The notes: generated by a model from the sequence alone, not told the origin. DNA of 64,000 nucleotides from an uncultured Lachnospiraceae bacterium (GCA_910585345.1 CAJUDS010000006.1:78224-142223), one strand, 5' to 3'; shown: positions 43,541 through 53,199, counted from the first letter of the stretch. Made by a program: numbers and translations.

Positions 43541-44399
43541 GCGCACACCCCCTAAAAGCCGTCCCATGAACCGAAAGCAGCTCTTTTGCCTCCGCCAGCG
43601 TCACGGGCCAGGTTCCGTCCGCTTTTCTGATCCCCAATGCTCTGGCAAGCCTTGTAAATACCGGCGGACAAACCCCATATTCCTCCAGATCGTCCCGGGA
43701 GAAGAGCCGGGAAGGCGTGTCCATCGCCACAAGCCTGCCCGCATGCAGCAGCATAACCCTGTCGCTGAAATCTGCAATCTGCTCCATATTATGTTCCGCC
43801 ATGAAAATCGTAATCCCCTGGCGGCTCAGACTGCGCACCGCCGCAAACACCTCTCTTCTGCCCTGTGGATCAAGCTGCGATACCGGTTCGTCCAGCACCA
43901 TAATTTCCGGACGCATGGCAAGAATACCCGCGATCGCCATACGCTGCATCTGTCCGCCTGACAGATCGAACGGGTATCTGTCTCTATATTCGGAAATGTG
44001 TAGAAACGCCATAGCCGCCTCTACACGCTCCTTCATCTCCGGACGCGGTATCCCCATATTTTCCAGACCAAACGCAATCTCCTCATACAACGTAAGCTTA
44101 GCGCCAGTCACCTGGTTAAACGGGTTCTGAAAGACAATTCCCACCTTACTGCACAGCTCGTCTGCATCCGCGCTGCGAACTTCCAGATCACCCAAAAGCA
44201 GCCTGCCGCCGTACGCGCCTTTATAAAAGCTGGGTATCAATCCTGCAATTGCCTGGCAAAGACTGCTTTTCCCGGAACCGTTCTTTCCAATGATGCCGAT
44301 CAATTCCCCTTTTTCCACTGAAAAACTGAGATCATCCAATGCCAGCGCATCGCTTCCCGGATATTTGTACTTTAAATGCTCCGCTGTCACGTAAGCCAT
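43533..44399 (-). CDS. ECF transporter ATPase, first subunit (EcfA-like)
   Basis: A 288-residue ATPase with Walker A GKNGSGKSSL, VGIVFQNPFNQVTGAKL, signature LSGGQMQRMA and Walker B IMVLDEPVSQLDPQG, and FMAEHNMEQ as the switch. With the second ATPase it energises the EcfT/S complex. The start at 44399 (MAYVTAEHLKYKYPG) has GGAGG upstream and overlaps the EcfT gene by 13 bases. Confidence 0.92.
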   Translation of the reverse strand: MAYVTAEHLKYKYPGSDALALDDLSFSVEKGELIGIIGKNGSGKSSLCQAIAGLIPSFYKGAYGGRLLLGDLEVRSADADELCSKVGIVFQNPFNQVTGAKLTLYEEIAFGLENMGIPRPEMKERVEAAMAFLHISEYRDRYPFDLSGGQMQRMAIAGILAMRPEIMVLDEPVSQLDPQGRREVFAAVRSLSRQGITIFMAEHNMEQIADFSDRVMLLHAGRLVAMDTPSRLFSRDDLEEYGVCPPVFTRLARALGIRKADGTWPVTLAEAKELLSVHGTAFRGCAHE

Positions 44400-45163
44400 G
44401 CCGCAATCCTCCAAACCAATGCCGCCGCCGTCATCAGAAGACAAACGATCTGTATGTACCGGTCAGCCGCTGTTTTCGTCTCTTCATTTAAAAATGTTTT
44501 TTTCCGGCGGGAGGCAAACCCCCTGGCCTCCAGCGCAAGCGCCCGCTCCCGCGTATTGACGAGAGAGCTCATGACAACCGGGGAAATCAAGGGAATAAAC
44601 GCCTTTATTCTTGTAAAAAGAGAACCTTCCGTTTCCATGCCTCTGCTGCGCTGTGCATCGGTGATCGTGCTCATTGTTTCCGTCATCTGGGGAATGATTT
44701 GAAACACCGACACAAATACATACCCAAATCTGGGGGAAAATCCTCTGCGGACAAGGTTTTCAATCAAATCCGAAGGTTTGGTCGTCAGCACCAATACACA
44801 GAAACCGAGCAGAATATTCATAATATTGCAGACAATATGCAGCGCATAGCTAAGCCCTTCCCTGTAAAATACGACCGGTCCCGCCGAAAATACAGGCGTT
44901 GCATTTCCCGCCCGGAACATTCCCTGTATCACCACCACCGTAAGCAGCACAAAACCGGATACCGCCGCCATCGGCAGCGCTTTTCGCAGCACTCTGCCTG
45001 CCAGCAGTAATACAAGACTGCATACCGTAAAAGCAATGCCTGCCCATCTGTTTCCTGTCAGGGCAGGCACTGCGACCGCCGCCAGAATATAGCACAACTT
45101 ACTTTCCGGTGCGGTTCTGTTCAGCATTGTCCCTTTTTCTTCATATAAACTGATACTTTTCAA
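44387..45163 (-). CDS. ECF transporter transmembrane subunit (EcfT-like)
   Basis: A 258-residue membrane protein with about five hydrophobic segments. The two coupling motifs of EcfT are present: ITDAQRSRGME and ERALALEARGF, where the Ala-Arg-Gly parts contact the ATPases; the first reads S-R-G. The start may be TTG 45163 (GAGGGAG upstream) or ATG 45127; the former has the better signal. Confidence 0.9.
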   Translation of the reverse strand: MKSISLYEEKGTMLNRTAPESKLCYILAAVAVPALTGNRWAGIAFTVCSLVLLLAGRVLRKALPMAAVSGFVLLTVVVIQGMFRAGNATPVFSAGPVVFYREGLSYALHIVCNIMNILLGFCVLVLTTKPSDLIENLVRRGFSPRFGYVFVSVFQIIPQMTETMSTITDAQRSRGMETEGSLFTRIKAFIPLISPVVMSSLVNTRERALALEARGFASRRKKTFLNEETKTAADRYIQIVCLLMTAAALVWRIAAWLT

Positions 45164-45228
45164 TACGACTCCCTCTTACTTATGCGGCGATAGACCCACT
45201 CAGTTCCACAAAAGACCAACGGCCGTGT

Positions 45229-45831
45229 TCAATCCAAATCCGCAATCTCCTCCCCGCTTTGATACAAGCTCAGCAGGCTCTTGGGCAGACCCTTGCCAAT
45301 CGCATATACGATCAGAAGTACCGCAATTTTATCCGGAATGTCGACAATGATTTCATCCACCGCAGACGCAATCCATGCAGGCAGGCCTTTGGCCGCACAT
45401 GCCGCAAAGGCGATGTCGCCCCAACTGTTGCCTGTCATACCGCCCCAGAAAATCAAATTCAGCGGCGTGGAAATCAGAACTGCCACCAATCCTACAAGCA
45501 GCCCTGACAAAACAGCGCCTTTCAGCGTTTTTAGAAATCCTTTATAAGCCAGTACACCGGCGGCAATGCCGATGCCAATATTGGTCAGCGCATAGATTGT
45601 GGAAATCGGATCCGCCGTCAAACCGTAAATAATATTGTTCACTGCCCCTACGATAGCGCCCACAATAGGTCCTCCCATCATGGATGCCAGGCAGGTGCCA
45701 ATGGAATCCAGCCACAGAGGCAGTTTCAAAAGCTGCGCAAACAGCTTGCCCAGATAATTGATGCCAATGGCAGCCGGAATCAGCACCAGTGTGGCAGTAT
45801 TCATTTTCATTGACCATAATTTTTTTCCCAT
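45229..45831 (-). CDS. ECF transporter substrate-binding (S) component
   Basis: A 200-residue, six-helix membrane protein with the S-component pattern: LVLIPAAIGINYLGKLFAQ, LWLDSIGTCLASMMGGPIVG and NNIIYGLTADPISTIYALTN. Together with the EcfT and two ATPases it forms a dedicated (group I) importer. The vitamin or other substrate cannot be named, and no riboswitch precedes it. GAGGGAGAG lies before the ATG. Confidence 0.88.
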   Translation of the reverse strand: MGKKLWSMKMNTATLVLIPAAIGINYLGKLFAQLLKLPLWLDSIGTCLASMMGGPIVGAIVGAVNNIIYGLTADPISTIYALTNIGIGIAAGVLAYKGFLKTLKGAVLSGLLVGLVAVLISTPLNLIFWGGMTGNSWGDIAFAACAAKGLPAWIASAVDEIIVDIPDKIAVLLIVYAIGKGLPKSLLSLYQSGEEIADLD

Positions 45832-45876
45832 GTTTTTCTCTCCCTCTTTTGTCTGCCTTATGTATCCACAAAACGC

Positions 45877-46971
45877 TCAGACATTCCCCAGTTTATCCAG
45901 CAGTGCCTCGTACTGATCCCGTACATTGCGAAAGCAGGTTAACAATTTCGGAGAAAAAGTCCCGCATTCGCCGTTCATAATCATATGGAACGCTTCGTCC
46001 CTCGAAAAAGCGCTCTTATACACCCGCTCTGTGACAAGCGCATCATACACATCTGCGATGGATACAAGCTGGGCGGAAATCGGGATCTCCTCTTCCATCA
46101 GCTGGTCCGGATACCCCCGGCCGTCATAACGCTCATGATGATATCTGCAGATCTCATAGCTTACCTTTCTGTAATCTTCATCAAAGATACCGATAAAGTG
46201 ATCCAGTATATCGCTTCCCTTTGTCGTATGAGATTTCATAATCTCAAATTCTTCGTTTGTCAGTCTGCCCGGCTTCAGCAAAATACTGTCGGGAATGGCT
46301 ATTTTCCCTACGTCATGCAGGGAACTGGCGGTAACGATCATCGCAATGCTATCGTCTGTCAGGCCGTATTCCGGATGCTCTTTCATCATTTCCTCCGCCA
46401 GAATACGGGTAAAGCCTTTCACCCTTCTGATATGCTCACCGCTTTCGAGATTTCTGTATTCCACCACCGTACCAAGAATCTCTATGATGCCTTCATTGCT
46501 TTTGTGCAGCTTATCCGCCTGAATCTGCAGCAACTCATATTGTCTGCGCAGTGTTTCTGTCTGCTCCGCCACTTTTTCTTCCAGTTCATTCTGATACTGG
46601 AATAGATTGGTAATGTTATTTACCCGCTTTTTCACAGTGGTATTGTCAAAAGGCTTTTTGATAAAATCCGATACCCCCATATCAAAACAGCGTTTTTCCA
46701 CCTGCGCGGAAGTCTCTCCACTGATAATCAGCACCGGTGTCTTCAGCATCCAGCCTTTTTCCTTCATTACTTCAAGCACCGCAAAACCGTCCATTTCCGG
46801 CATAATCAAATCCAACAGGACAATGGCAGTTTCTTCATGATGATCTTCCAAAATTTCCAATGCATTCCTTCCGTCCTCCGCTGTCAGGACAGCATATTCA
46901 TCCATCAGTATTTCTTCCAATATCTCCCTGTTCAGTTCGGAATCATCCACGATTAAAACTTTGTTTCTCAT
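45877..46971 (-). CDS. Response regulator with HD-GYP phosphodiesterase domain
   Basis: A 364-residue signalling protein. Residues 1-120 are a receiver with VLIVDDSELN, the phospho-acceptor VLLDLIMPEMDG and FIKKPFDN. A coiled-coil linker (ELEEKVAEQTETLRRQYELL) leads to an HD-GYP domain with SLHDVGKIAIPD and HHERYDGRGYP, which should hydrolyse cyclic di-GMP. The HPt gene lies directly upstream, hinting at phosphorelay input. Confidence 0.93.
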   Translation of the reverse strand: MRNKVLIVDDSELNREILEEILMDEYAVLTAEDGRNALEILEDHHEETAIVLLDLIMPEMDGFAVLEVMKEKGWMLKTPVLIISGETSAQVEKRCFDMGVSDFIKKPFDNTTVKKRVNNITNLFQYQNELEEKVAEQTETLRRQYELLQIQADKLHKSNEGIIEILGTVVEYRNLESGEHIRRVKGFTRILAEEMMKEHPEYGLTDDSIAMIVTASSLHDVGKIAIPDSILLKPGRLTNEEFEIMKSHTTKGSDILDHFIGIFDEDYRKVSYEICRYHHERYDGRGYPDQLMEEEIPISAQLVSIADVYDALVTERVYKSAFSRDEAFHMIMNGECGTFSPKLLTCFRNVRDQYEALLDKLGNV

Positions 46972-47028
46972 ATTTGCTTATTATGCTCCTTTATCTGTAT
47001 TCATTCTTAAAACCTGAGAACCCGCCCC

Positions 47029-47379
47029 TTATCCCTGCAGCATACGGATAGCCGATATTGTCAATATATAATCTTCTTCCGTATTTTTCAGCAGTTCCGA
47101 CACATCATGCTTTTCCCGGTCCCGCAGCAATTCTGTCAGCCTGCCGGCAGATTCATACAATCTCCCGAAGCCCAGATTCTGGCAGAGTCCTTTTAGCGTA
47201 TGCGCCGCACGGAACGCCTCATCTCTGTTATCCTCCTGCAAAGAAGTACAGAGCAGCGCAAAACTGGTGTCGTCCAGAAATCTGCGCATGTACTTTTCAA
47301 TCCGCGCCTCGCTCAGAAGGCGCGATAATACCTCTTCATAATCCCCGCCAAACATATCATAACATTCTTTTACTGTCAT
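47029..47379 (-). CDS. Histidine phosphotransfer (HPt) domain protein
   Basis: A 116-residue helical protein with the HPt motif AAHTLKGLCQNLGF, whose histidine accepts phosphate. The start at 47379 (MTVKECYDMFGGDYEEV) has GGAGTG upstream; the longer frame to 47532 has none. It stands 57 bp before the HD-GYP regulator gene, its probable partner. No hybrid kinase lies in the window. Confidence 0.9.
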   Translation of the reverse strand: MTVKECYDMFGGDYEEVLSRLLSEARIEKYMRRFLDDTSFALLCTSLQEDNRDEAFRAAHTLKGLCQNLGFGRLYESAGRLTELLRDREKHDVSELLKNTEEDYILTISAIRMLQG

Positions 47380-47578
47380 AACACACTCCTTTATACCGCT
47401 CTTTTCCTCTCCCGGCACACTTTTTGTCCGTACTGCCATCATTGTATCACAAATCGGCCGCTGCGAAAACTTTTTTACGTCCATTTCATGACAAAACGTC
47501 CCCCAGACAAGCGAAACAACAAATATGTTCATCTGCCTGAAAGGACGTATACTGTCTCAATCTATCAATCTATGTATC

Positions 47579-49276
47579 TTACTTTATTAACTGGAACTGT
47601 CCGATCAGTTCGTCAAGCGTAACTGCCTGTGCGGAAAGCTGCTGACTTGTTGCGGAGGATTCTTCCGCAGTCGCGGAATTGGCCTGCACCACTTCCGAAA
47701 TCTGGTTTACGCCTGCTTCCGCCTGGCGCATCGTCTCCGCCTGATCTGAGGACATCCTGCTCAGCTCCCTGGAACCTTCTGCGATCTGCTTGATACCTTC
47801 TACAACGCTTACGATCGCATTGGCAGCATTTTCCGCAGCCTGGTTGCCCTCCGTAACCTCACGCAGCGAACCTTCAATCAACTCTCTCGTGTCAACTACC
47901 GACTTCGCGCTCTGCTCCGCAAGCTGTCTGATCTGGTCTGCCACAACTGCAAACCCGCGGCCTGCCTCGCCGGCTCTCGCCGCCTCGATCGATGCGTTCA
48001 GGGACAGCAGATTTGTCTGGGAAGCAATATTTTCAATCTCGGAAATAATGTTGCCGATCTTTTTCGACGTCTCGTTGATCCGCTCCATAGCCTGTACCAT
48101 AGCGCTCATTTCTTCACGGCTGTGATCCGCTTCTTCCGCATACTTCTGTGCCTGATGATAAGACTCCTGCGCATTCTCCGCGCTTCTCTCAATTGTCTCT
48201 GTAATATTGGCAATCGTCGCCTGCAGCTCTTCCACTGCGCCTGCCTGCTCCGTCGCACCCTCCGCCAGACTCTGGGACGCTTCCGCCATATTGCTTGATC
48301 CCGCCGATACCTGGCTGGACGCCTCTTCAATCGAACGCAGCGTCTCTGTCATCCGGTCACGCATCACGCGCATGGAATCTATCAGCCTCGTAAATTCACC
48401 CGCATATTTCTCCCTGCATTTGCTCGTAACCGTGTAATCGCCCCCGGCCATAGCTTCCAAAACTTCTCCGGCATCCGTGATGATCATTTCCAAATCATCC
48501 GCCATACCGGCAGCCTCTCTGATAATCTCCGCCACTTCATCATTCGTCTCTACAACAGGGAACGGAGAACCGAGATCTCCTTTGGCAAATGTCTTCAAAC
48601 GCTCCGACAATTTAGCAAGCGGACCTGCCACGCTTCTCGCGATACTCTTACCCATACTCGTCGACACAACCATCGATACGATAATCACAGCGATGATCAC
48701 AATCCCCAGCACAATGCTGAGCACCGTCAGGCTTGCAGCGGTTTTCTTTCCTTCTGACTGCTTAACATCGAGCAGCCCTTCCAATTCTCCGTAAATGGTG
48801 TTGTATTTCGGTCCCAGCTCATTTAAGGCCAGCTCCTGCGCCTGCATCTTTGCCTCTTCCGTATGCTGGGCTGCCAGATCCAGAATCTGCTTGTCAAGCG
48901 CCCAGTAAGCGTCCAAATCCGCCTCAATCTTATCATAAGAAGCACGTCCGTCTTCCGACACGACCGTGTTCTCCACCTCCGCAAAAGCAGCAGCAAATTG
49001 AGTCTTCATCTCGTCATGCTGTTCCAGCACGGCTGCAACCGCTTCCGGATCATTATACCCGATCGCCGCGCGCAGGCCGGATCTCGCATCGGCAAATTCC
49101 ACCATCGCCCTGCCAATGTCACCCTGGGCAAAACCAAAATTCGTCAGTGCATAAGAATATCTGAAAAATATCACAAGCATCGCCACCAGACCGACAAAGG
49201 CCGCAAAGGCCGTCACGATTGATGTCAGAATAAACGACTTGGTAAGCCTCTTCTCAATCCTTTCATTATTAAACAT
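47579..49276 (-). CDS. Methyl-accepting chemotaxis protein A
   Basis: A 565-residue chemoreceptor: helix 1 (SFILTSIVTAFAAFVGLVAML), a four-helix extracellular sensor (about 40-185) with NELGPKYNTIYGELEGLLDV, helix 2 (VLSIVLGIVIIAVIIVSMVV), a HAMP linker (LAKLSERLKTFAKGDL) and the signalling hairpin with IASQTNLLSLNASIEAARAG. No C-terminal CheR-tethering pentapeptide. Its paralogue lies directly upstream (49511-51205); the signalling halves are nearly the same while the sensor parts differ more. GGAGG precedes the ATG. Confidence 0.95.
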   Translation of the reverse strand: MFNNERIEKRLTKSFILTSIVTAFAAFVGLVAMLVIFFRYSYALTNFGFAQGDIGRAMVEFADARSGLRAAIGYNDPEAVAAVLEQHDEMKTQFAAAFAEVENTVVSEDGRASYDKIEADLDAYWALDKQILDLAAQHTEEAKMQAQELALNELGPKYNTIYGELEGLLDVKQSEGKKTAASLTVLSIVLGIVIIAVIIVSMVVSTSMGKSIARSVAGPLAKLSERLKTFAKGDLGSPFPVVETNDEVAEIIREAAGMADDLEMIITDAGEVLEAMAGGDYTVTSKCREKYAGEFTRLIDSMRVMRDRMTETLRSIEEASSQVSAGSSNMAEASQSLAEGATEQAGAVEELQATIANITETIERSAENAQESYHQAQKYAEEADHSREEMSAMVQAMERINETSKKIGNIISEIENIASQTNLLSLNASIEAARAGEAGRGFAVVADQIRQLAEQSAKSVVDTRELIEGSLREVTEGNQAAENAANAIVSVVEGIKQIAEGSRELSRMSSDQAETMRQAEAGVNQISEVVQANSATAEESSATSQQLSAQAVTLDELIGQFQLIK

Positions 49277-49380
49277 TTGTACATCCTCCTCTTCCCATTT
49301 TGTTATACTTTTCAGCTACACGTATGCCAATATGAATACCCCATGTCCCTTATCACCATTGGATACGTACCGACATTTCA

Positions 49381-49408
49381 ATTATAGCACTTTTTGGGGG
49401 AGAGACAA
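49381..49408 (-). promoter_or_regulatory. Sigma-A promoter for chemoreceptor A
   Basis: Minus strand: TTGTCT (49403-49408), 16 bases and TGC-TATAAT (49381-49386, extended -10). No sigma-28 motility promoter is evident. Confidence 0.55.
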
Positions 49409-49453
49409 TAGGTTTTTACAATTTCAGCCGATTTTATGGCAATTATGCACACA

Positions 49454-49493
49454 AAATGCCGGAACGGACATTGCCTGTCCGACTCCGGCATTT
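49454..49493 (-). terminator. Terminator after chemoreceptor B
   Basis: AAATGCCGGA (49454-49463) and TCCGGCATTT (49484-49493) pair, with an inner CGGACA/TGTCCG stem; a short T-run follows on the minus strand. Confidence 0.6.
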
Positions 49494-49510
49494 ATTTATG
49501 TTGTCATTTA

Positions 49511-51205
49511 TTAATTTAATACGAATTGACCGATCAGCTCGTCCAGCGTTATCGCCTGTGCGGAAAGCTCCTGGCTCGTTGCGGAGGATTCTTCCGCCGT
49601 TGCCGAGTTTGCCTGCACCACTTCCGAAATCTGGTTTACACCTGCTTCCGCCTGACGCATCGTCTCCGCCTGGTCTGCGGACATCTTGCTCAGCTCCCTG
49701 GAACCTTCTGCGATCTGCTTGATACCATCCACAACGCTTACAATGGCGTTGGCCGCATTTTCCGCAGCCTCGTTGCCTTCCGCAACCTCACGCAGCGAAC
49801 CTTCAATCAGCTCTCTCGTGTCGACTACCGATTTCGCGCTCTGCTCTGCAAGCTGTCTGATCTGGTCTGCTACAACTGCAAACCCGCGGCCTGCCTCACC
49901 GGCTCTTGCCGCCTCGATCGATGCGTTCAGGGACAGCAGATTTGTCTGAGAAGCAATATTTTCAATCTCGGAAATAATATTGCCGATTTTTTTCGACGTT
50001 TCGTTAATCCGCTCCATGGCCTGTACCATAGCGCTCATTTCTTCACGGCTGTGATCCGCCTCTTCCGCATATTTCTGCGCCTGTCTGTAAGACTGTTCTG
50101 CGTTCTCCGCGCTTCTCTCAATCGTTTCCGTAATATTCGTAATTGTCGCCTGCAGCTCTTCCACTGCGCCTGCCTGCTCCGTTGCGCCCTCCGCCAGACT
50201 CTGGGACGCCTCCGCCATATTGCTCGATCCTGCCGATACCTGGCTGGACGCTTCTTCAATCGAACGCAGCGTTTCTGTCATTTTATCTCTCATGACGCGC
50301 ATCGCATCGACCAGTTTTGTGAAATCACCCGCATATTTATCTCTGATCTTTGTGCTGACCGCATAATTGCCGCCGGCCATCTCCATCAAAAGTTCTCCGG
50401 CATCGTTGACAATCAGATCCAGATCTTTGGCCATCGCCGTAGATTCCTGTATAATATCCGCCACTTCATCCTGTGTATCAACTTTCGGGAACGGTGCGGA
50501 AAGATCTCCCTTGGCAAACGTCTTGAGACGTTCGGACAGATTATTCAGCGGAACCGCAATGCTCCTGGCAATCCCCTTACCGATGCGGGTGGAAATAAGC
50601 ATGGAAATACCGATTATGATCACAATCACCACTGCCAGCGCGCCCGCCGCTACATTTAATGTCGTCGAAAGAATATTACCCTGGTCTACCTTTACGCTAA
50701 GCAGCCCTTCCAGCTCGGAATAAATCGCATCATATTTTGGCTGCAGATCGTTCAGCGCCAGATCCTGCGCCTGCTTACACAACTCTCTGTCCGTTGTGGC
50801 GCCCAGCTCCATAATCTGCTTATCCAGCGCCCAATAGGAGTCCAGTTCGGATTTAATCTTGTCATATGAAGCCTGGCCATCCGCAGTCACTACTGTGTTC
50901 TGCACTTTTAGAAATGCTTCCTCGAATTCCTTTTTCAGCTCGTCATGCTGCTCCATCACCTTAGCGATGGCAGCTTCCTCATCATAACCGATGGCAGCGC
51001 GCATTGCCGATCTCGCATCGGCAAATTTTGTCATTGCCACGCCAATGTCCCCCTGGGCAAAACCGAAATTTTTCAATGCATAAGAATAGCGCATAGACAA
51101 TACAACCATGATGACCAGTCCTATGAATGCGGCTACCGACGTAAGGCCCGCCACCATCACAAATGACTTTGTAAGCCTCTTCTCTATCCTTTCGTTTTTA
51201 AACAT
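49511..51205 (-). CDS. Methyl-accepting chemotaxis protein B
   Basis: A 564-residue chemoreceptor paralogous to 47579-49276, with the same domains: helix 1 (VAGLTSVAAFIGLVIMVVL), four-helix sensor with LNDLQPKYDAIYSELEGLL, helix 2 (VAAGALAVVIVIIIGISMLI), HAMP (LNNLSERLKTFAKGDLSAPF) and signalling domain with IASQTNLLSLNASIEAARAG. The start at 51205 (MFKNERIEKRLTKS) has GAGGAGG upstream. The pair looks like a tandem duplication. The ligand is unknown. Confidence 0.95.
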   Translation of the reverse strand: MFKNERIEKRLTKSFVMVAGLTSVAAFIGLVIMVVLSMRYSYALKNFGFAQGDIGVAMTKFADARSAMRAAIGYDEEAAIAKVMEQHDELKKEFEEAFLKVQNTVVTADGQASYDKIKSELDSYWALDKQIMELGATTDRELCKQAQDLALNDLQPKYDAIYSELEGLLSVKVDQGNILSTTLNVAAGALAVVIVIIIGISMLISTRIGKGIARSIAVPLNNLSERLKTFAKGDLSAPFPKVDTQDEVADIIQESTAMAKDLDLIVNDAGELLMEMAGGNYAVSTKIRDKYAGDFTKLVDAMRVMRDKMTETLRSIEEASSQVSAGSSNMAEASQSLAEGATEQAGAVEELQATITNITETIERSAENAEQSYRQAQKYAEEADHSREEMSAMVQAMERINETSKKIGNIISEIENIASQTNLLSLNASIEAARAGEAGRGFAVVADQIRQLAEQSAKSVVDTRELIEGSLREVAEGNEAAENAANAIVSVVDGIKQIAEGSRELSKMSADQAETMRQAEAGVNQISEVVQANSATAEESSATSQELSAQAITLDELIGQFVLN

Positions 51206-51311
51206 TGTTAGATCTCCTCCTCTTTCATTTTTCATCTGAACGCTTTCCGGCTTCGTCAATTCCAACGCATCTGGCCATATCCGCTGTCACCTTGAACCCG
51301 CTACTGCTTTA

Positions 51312-51340
51312 ATTGTATTACTTTTTTTCCAATCTCTCAA
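51312..51340 (-). promoter_or_regulatory. Sigma-A promoter for chemoreceptor B
   Basis: Minus strand: TTGAGA (51335-51340), 17 bases, TACAAT (51312-51317), leaving a leader of about 100 bases. Confidence 0.55.
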
Positions 51341-51395
51341 CATATTTTTGCATATTTTTTAAATTTTTTGTATATTTCCAAATTTTACACATTTC

Positions 51396-51521
51396 TTATT
51401 CCTGGGCGCCTCCTTCATTTACAGACACATCCCGCCTGCCGCTGTCCGGATGCAGATACCCGGGTGGGGCCGCACCGGCCTCTCCGTCCGGCCTATACAC
51501 CGCACGATTCCCCGGCGGCAT
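51396..51521 (-). CDS. Possible 41-residue Pro/Gly-rich small protein
   Basis: A short frame, MPPGNRAVYRPDGEAGAAPP onward, GC-rich and protein-like in composition, lies downstream of the ferritin-like gene and beyond its terminator. Only a weak AGAG precedes the ATG and I know no family. It may be a real small (perhaps coat-related) protein or chance. Nothing else is seen in 51345-51545. Confidence 0.25.
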   Translation of the reverse strand: MPPGNRAVYRPDGEAGAAPPGYLHPDSGRRDVSVNEGGAQE

Positions 51522-51550
51522 ATTTTCTCTGTAACCGCTTGTGAAACAGA

Positions 51551-51581
51551 AAAAAACCGGGACGCGTCACGCCCCGGTTTC
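51551..51581 (-). terminator. Terminator after the ferritin-like gene
   Basis: Minus strand: AAACCGGG pairs with CCCGGTTT, running into seven T residues, nine bases after the stop. Confidence 0.8.
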
Positions 51582-51589
51582 ACTACTGA

Positions 51590-52144
51590 CTACTGGCACA
51601 ACTCCGACAACATTGTCCGAAGCAGCATTATATGATATTCCTCATCTTTGATAATCCGCTCCAGCACGGCGTTGACGGCATTGTCTCCGATCATCCTGAT
51701 ATGCATCTGATACTGCTGGATCGCCGCCTTCTCGGCCTCTATGTCAGCCAGCAGCATTTGATCCGTCCGCTCGGGAATGGTCAGATATTGCGGCGTCCAC
51801 AGCTTCTGCCTGCCGTTTGGCTGCCTTGCCGCAAAATCAATACTGCCGCCCAGGAGGACAATCAGTTCTCCCAGCTTCTGCAGATGCATCATCTCTGCCA
51901 TAGCGATGCCGAGAATCGTTTTGGCCAGAGGGCATTTTTCACAGGACAGACGGTTCTCATTATTAATATACTGTGTGATCGCCGATAATTCCGATACGGC
52001 GCCGCAGTAATCATTGCTGAGAATACCCGCATATGCCTGGTCCTGCCCGCCGACCTGTATGGGAGGATACGGCAAATCCACCATGATAGGCCTTATTCCG
52101 GCAAAGCTGCAGGTATTTGCCAGAGGTTTTGTTTTCTTTTCCAT
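51590..52144 (-). CDS. Ferritin-like diiron domain protein (CotJC/manganese-catalase-like)
   Basis: A 184-residue four-helix protein. Metal ligands are suggested by the first-helix glutamate in GAVSELSAITQYI, the pair AEMMHLQKLGE, the glutamate in DIEAEKAAIQQY, and KDEEYHIMLLRTM; the two E-x-x-H motifs fit a diiron or dimanganese site. A Cys pair, SCEKCPLAK, is an extra feature. The start at 52144 (MEKKTKPLANTC) has CAGGAG upstream. It may protect against peroxide or belong to the spore coat; this is undecided. Confidence 0.85.
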   Translation of the reverse strand: MEKKTKPLANTCSFAGIRPIMVDLPYPPIQVGGQDQAYAGILSNDYCGAVSELSAITQYINNENRLSCEKCPLAKTILGIAMAEMMHLQKLGELIVLLGGSIDFAARQPNGRQKLWTPQYLTIPERTDQMLLADIEAEKAAIQQYQMHIRMIGDNAVNAVLERIIKDEEYHIMLLRTMLSELCQ

Positions 52145-52302
52145 TGTCATACTCCTGCTGATTGATGGCTTATACTATTATATTGCCCTGACAGCAGGAT
52201 GTGCATTTCCACATTTTTATAGGGACGGCCGCTTTATACCGATTTTTATCCCTGCGCAGCATCCGGAATCCATACAATGGCCGTCTGCCTGCACTCCGCC
52301 TC

Positions 52303-53199
52303 TTATATACAGTCCTGCTTACAGAGCGTCCGATCGTTGACCAGCATCCCCTGATACAGAGGAACCTGAAACCGTTCTGCAAACATCCTGCATTTACACA
52401 TAAAAATATAATAAATATTCCTGCCGCACTGCTGCAGCGTCTCAAAATTCCCCTGACCTTTGGAGAGAATCACCCCGGCGGCCTCGATTGCTGCGGCGGC
52501 CTCTGCGGATATTCTGTCAGGACAGATGCCGGCAATTGCGCTTCCGCTGCCAATCACAGATGCCACCTCCGTAAGCCCGGTCTGCTCCGCATCCTCCATC
52601 GTCGCATCGTTCAGCACGGGACCGCCTCTGACAACAGCCTGCATCGTAAGCTGCGGATAAACTTCCCGAATCTGGGAAATAAAGATTTTATCCAAAACAA
52701 TCTCCCCGCAGTTATCCGTCAGATACACAAGCCGCCCCGCTTTGCCCAAATCCGCTTTTAACGCCGTCCAAACCGTATCGTCCACCGGAATGTCTTTTGC
52801 CCCGGCGAGCAGTTCGCGGAGCCTGCCTTCATCCACCTGTTCCATTGCGCCAAAGTCAATATAGTTGCCCACCATTGCATACTGTATGGCGGCCCGCAGC
52901 GGTTCCTGCGACTGCCCCACCTCCTTACGGATATCCGGTTCGAGCCGCAGCATCAATTGGTTAAAATATGTTTTTATGGAAGAATAATCGCGGCTATATC
53001 CAAACATGCGCTTCTGTATACCATAAATGGCATCTACAATCTCCGGCGCGCCCGCCGACAGCGGAGCATCCGCAATCACCCGCAGTACACGCTGCATATA
53101 TTCTGTCACCTGCGGCTGACGCGCATCCTCCGGATAACATGTAATCTGCTTTTTCAAAAGACAACGGATACATTCGGGATTTAATCTGACTGGTTCCAT
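52303..53199 (-). CDS. DUF89 / ARMT1-like protein
   Basis: A 298-residue protein of the DUF89 family, metal-dependent damage-control phosphatases that act on reactive sugar phosphates. The N-terminal CIRCLLKKQ, the segment VYLTDNCGEIVLDK and VRGGPVLNDATMED with the metal-site Asp/Asn residues are visible, and LSKGQGNFETLQ near the end is typical. At 298 residues it matches short bacterial members. The substrate is not known. It lies 158 bp before the ferritin-like gene. Confidence 0.88.
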   Translation of the reverse strand: MEPVRLNPECIRCLLKKQITCYPEDARQPQVTEYMQRVLRVIADAPLSAGAPEIVDAIYGIQKRMFGYSRDYSSIKTYFNQLMLRLEPDIRKEVGQSQEPLRAAIQYAMVGNYIDFGAMEQVDEGRLRELLAGAKDIPVDDTVWTALKADLGKAGRLVYLTDNCGEIVLDKIFISQIREVYPQLTMQAVVRGGPVLNDATMEDAEQTGLTEVASVIGSGSAIAGICPDRISAEAAAAIEAAGVILSKGQGNFETLQQCGRNIYYIFMCKCRMFAERFQVPLYQGMLVNDRTLCKQDCI

